A stretch of DNA of 64,000 bases, taken from Caenorhabditis remanei. Taxonomy: Eukaryota; Nematoda; Chromadorea; Rhabditida; Rhabditidae. Positions 63,600-64,000 of this stretch are shown one piece after another; position 1 is the stretch's first letter; every line of letters begins with the position of its first letter. The notes beneath the pieces were generated by a model. It ran no database searches and was not told the DNA's origin. It saw only the letters and a program-made list of their open reading frames with translations. The DNA is taken from contig NC_071328.1 in the NCBI RefSeq assembly GCF_010183535.1, positions 14,012,001-14,076,000 of the forward strand, given 5' to 3'. Position numbers and translations under genes: made by a program.

Positions 63600-64000
63600 G
63601 TAAGAACTGGTTTGAAGAGATTCAAATTATTAGAAAAATGTCATTTTCATATATTTTTGAGTGAAATTGAAAAAAGTATAGTAAATTTACAAAACTAGTA
63701 TGAAAAATATAGATTTTTCGACAATTTTTTTTAAATTAGAATTTATTCTTATATTTTCTGATTTTATTACCAAACACCTTTTTAGTACTCTAACAGACCG
63801 GCCTCTCTGGAAATTGACTGAAATTCAAGGCTTGTCTTGCGCAGAAAATAATATTATAATATCAATATTTTGCAAAAAAAACTGACTAAAAGCTTGCTAA
63901 AAAGTGCAAAAAATCATTCAATCTCACCAGTTTTTGATTCAATTTGAAAATCTTTTGGTTTGCAGGTGACAATCTTACGGAAATAACCATCAAAGGTCGA
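63600..64000 (+). other. Intron of a fourth leader-exonuclease unit, cut by the window end
   Basis: TACTCTAACAGACCGGC and GACTGAAATTCAAGGCTTGT match the intron just downstream of L1 (25176-25230). The gene itself would lie beyond the window. Confidence 0.4.

Noticed and set aside
24700..64000. Reverse transcriptase, integrase or transposase genes
   Set aside because: I looked for YxDD, DDE and integrase HHCC patterns in the open frames and found none, so no autonomous element is claimed.

Overview
The window looks like a repeat-rich arm of a Caenorhabditis-type nematode chromosome. The evidence is AT-rich DNA, introns of about 40-90 bases with GTAAGT or GTGAGT donors and TTTTCAG acceptors, short exons, dense foldback elements, and retroelement remnants of the BEL/Pao kind. 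I see no conserved single-copy housekeeping gene. Almost everything belongs to a mobile element, a remnant of one, or a locally amplified gene family. The species is an inference from style only. Layout: (1) 1-12.9 kb holds a decayed gag-like fragment and a threefold duplication of a roughly 3-kb unit. Each unit carries a terminal-inverted-repeat (TIR) element whose fullest copy encodes an Arg-Gly-rich protein. A 615-bp foldback element, a tRNA-like fragment and terminal exons of an unidentified gene are also here. (2) 12,990-23,668 is the most striking object: a 10.7-kb unit with hAT-like ends (TIR CATACTTGTCA, 8-bp target-site duplication CATGTTTT). Almost all of it is a near-perfect palindrome with arms of about 4.9 kb. 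Each arm carries a small two-CxxC gene, a second unknown spliced gene, exon fragments and 11-12 copies of a 181-bp tandem repeat. Two short elements with the same ends lie at 49.5 and 59.7 kb. (3) 23.7-28.4 kb has a small gag remnant between direct repeats. It is followed by a minus-strand pair of ORFs that overlap as TAATG, the first resembling a small Polinton/Maverick or adintovirus protein, and a divergent gene with a DEDD-type 3'-5' exonuclease domain.

(4) 28.9-31.6, 32.9-35.6 and 48.5-51.65 kb (the last inverted) are three copies of a roughly 2.7-3.1-kb unit. Each has a shared leader exon, an intronic foldback element and an exonuclease-family gene in a different state: open, exonuclease deleted, or broken. 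(5) 35.6-48.5 kb contains four repeats of a convergent module: a gag-like zinc-knuckle gene facing a small two-exon gene with its own TATA box, here called FY after its CYFY motif. Two modules lie directly downstream of remains of a phlebovirus-Gc-like env gene. A signal-peptide and transmembrane gene sits among them. (6) 53.4-58.5 kb is a tandem array of four intact paralogous single-pass membrane-protein genes. (7) 58.7-60.6 kb is a three-deep nest of transposons. The rest holds an RHA-1-like dsRBD pseudogene, a small Ser-rich two-exon gene, and the start of a fourth copy of the leader-bearing unit.

The genes do not form a pathway. What connects them is mobility. The same leader exon with a splice donor precedes different genes, the same foldback families sit in introns, and small novel genes are duplicated along with retroelement pieces. 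Exon structures were deduced by eye from splice consensus and paralogue alignment. Homology statements rest on recognised motifs, not on database searches.
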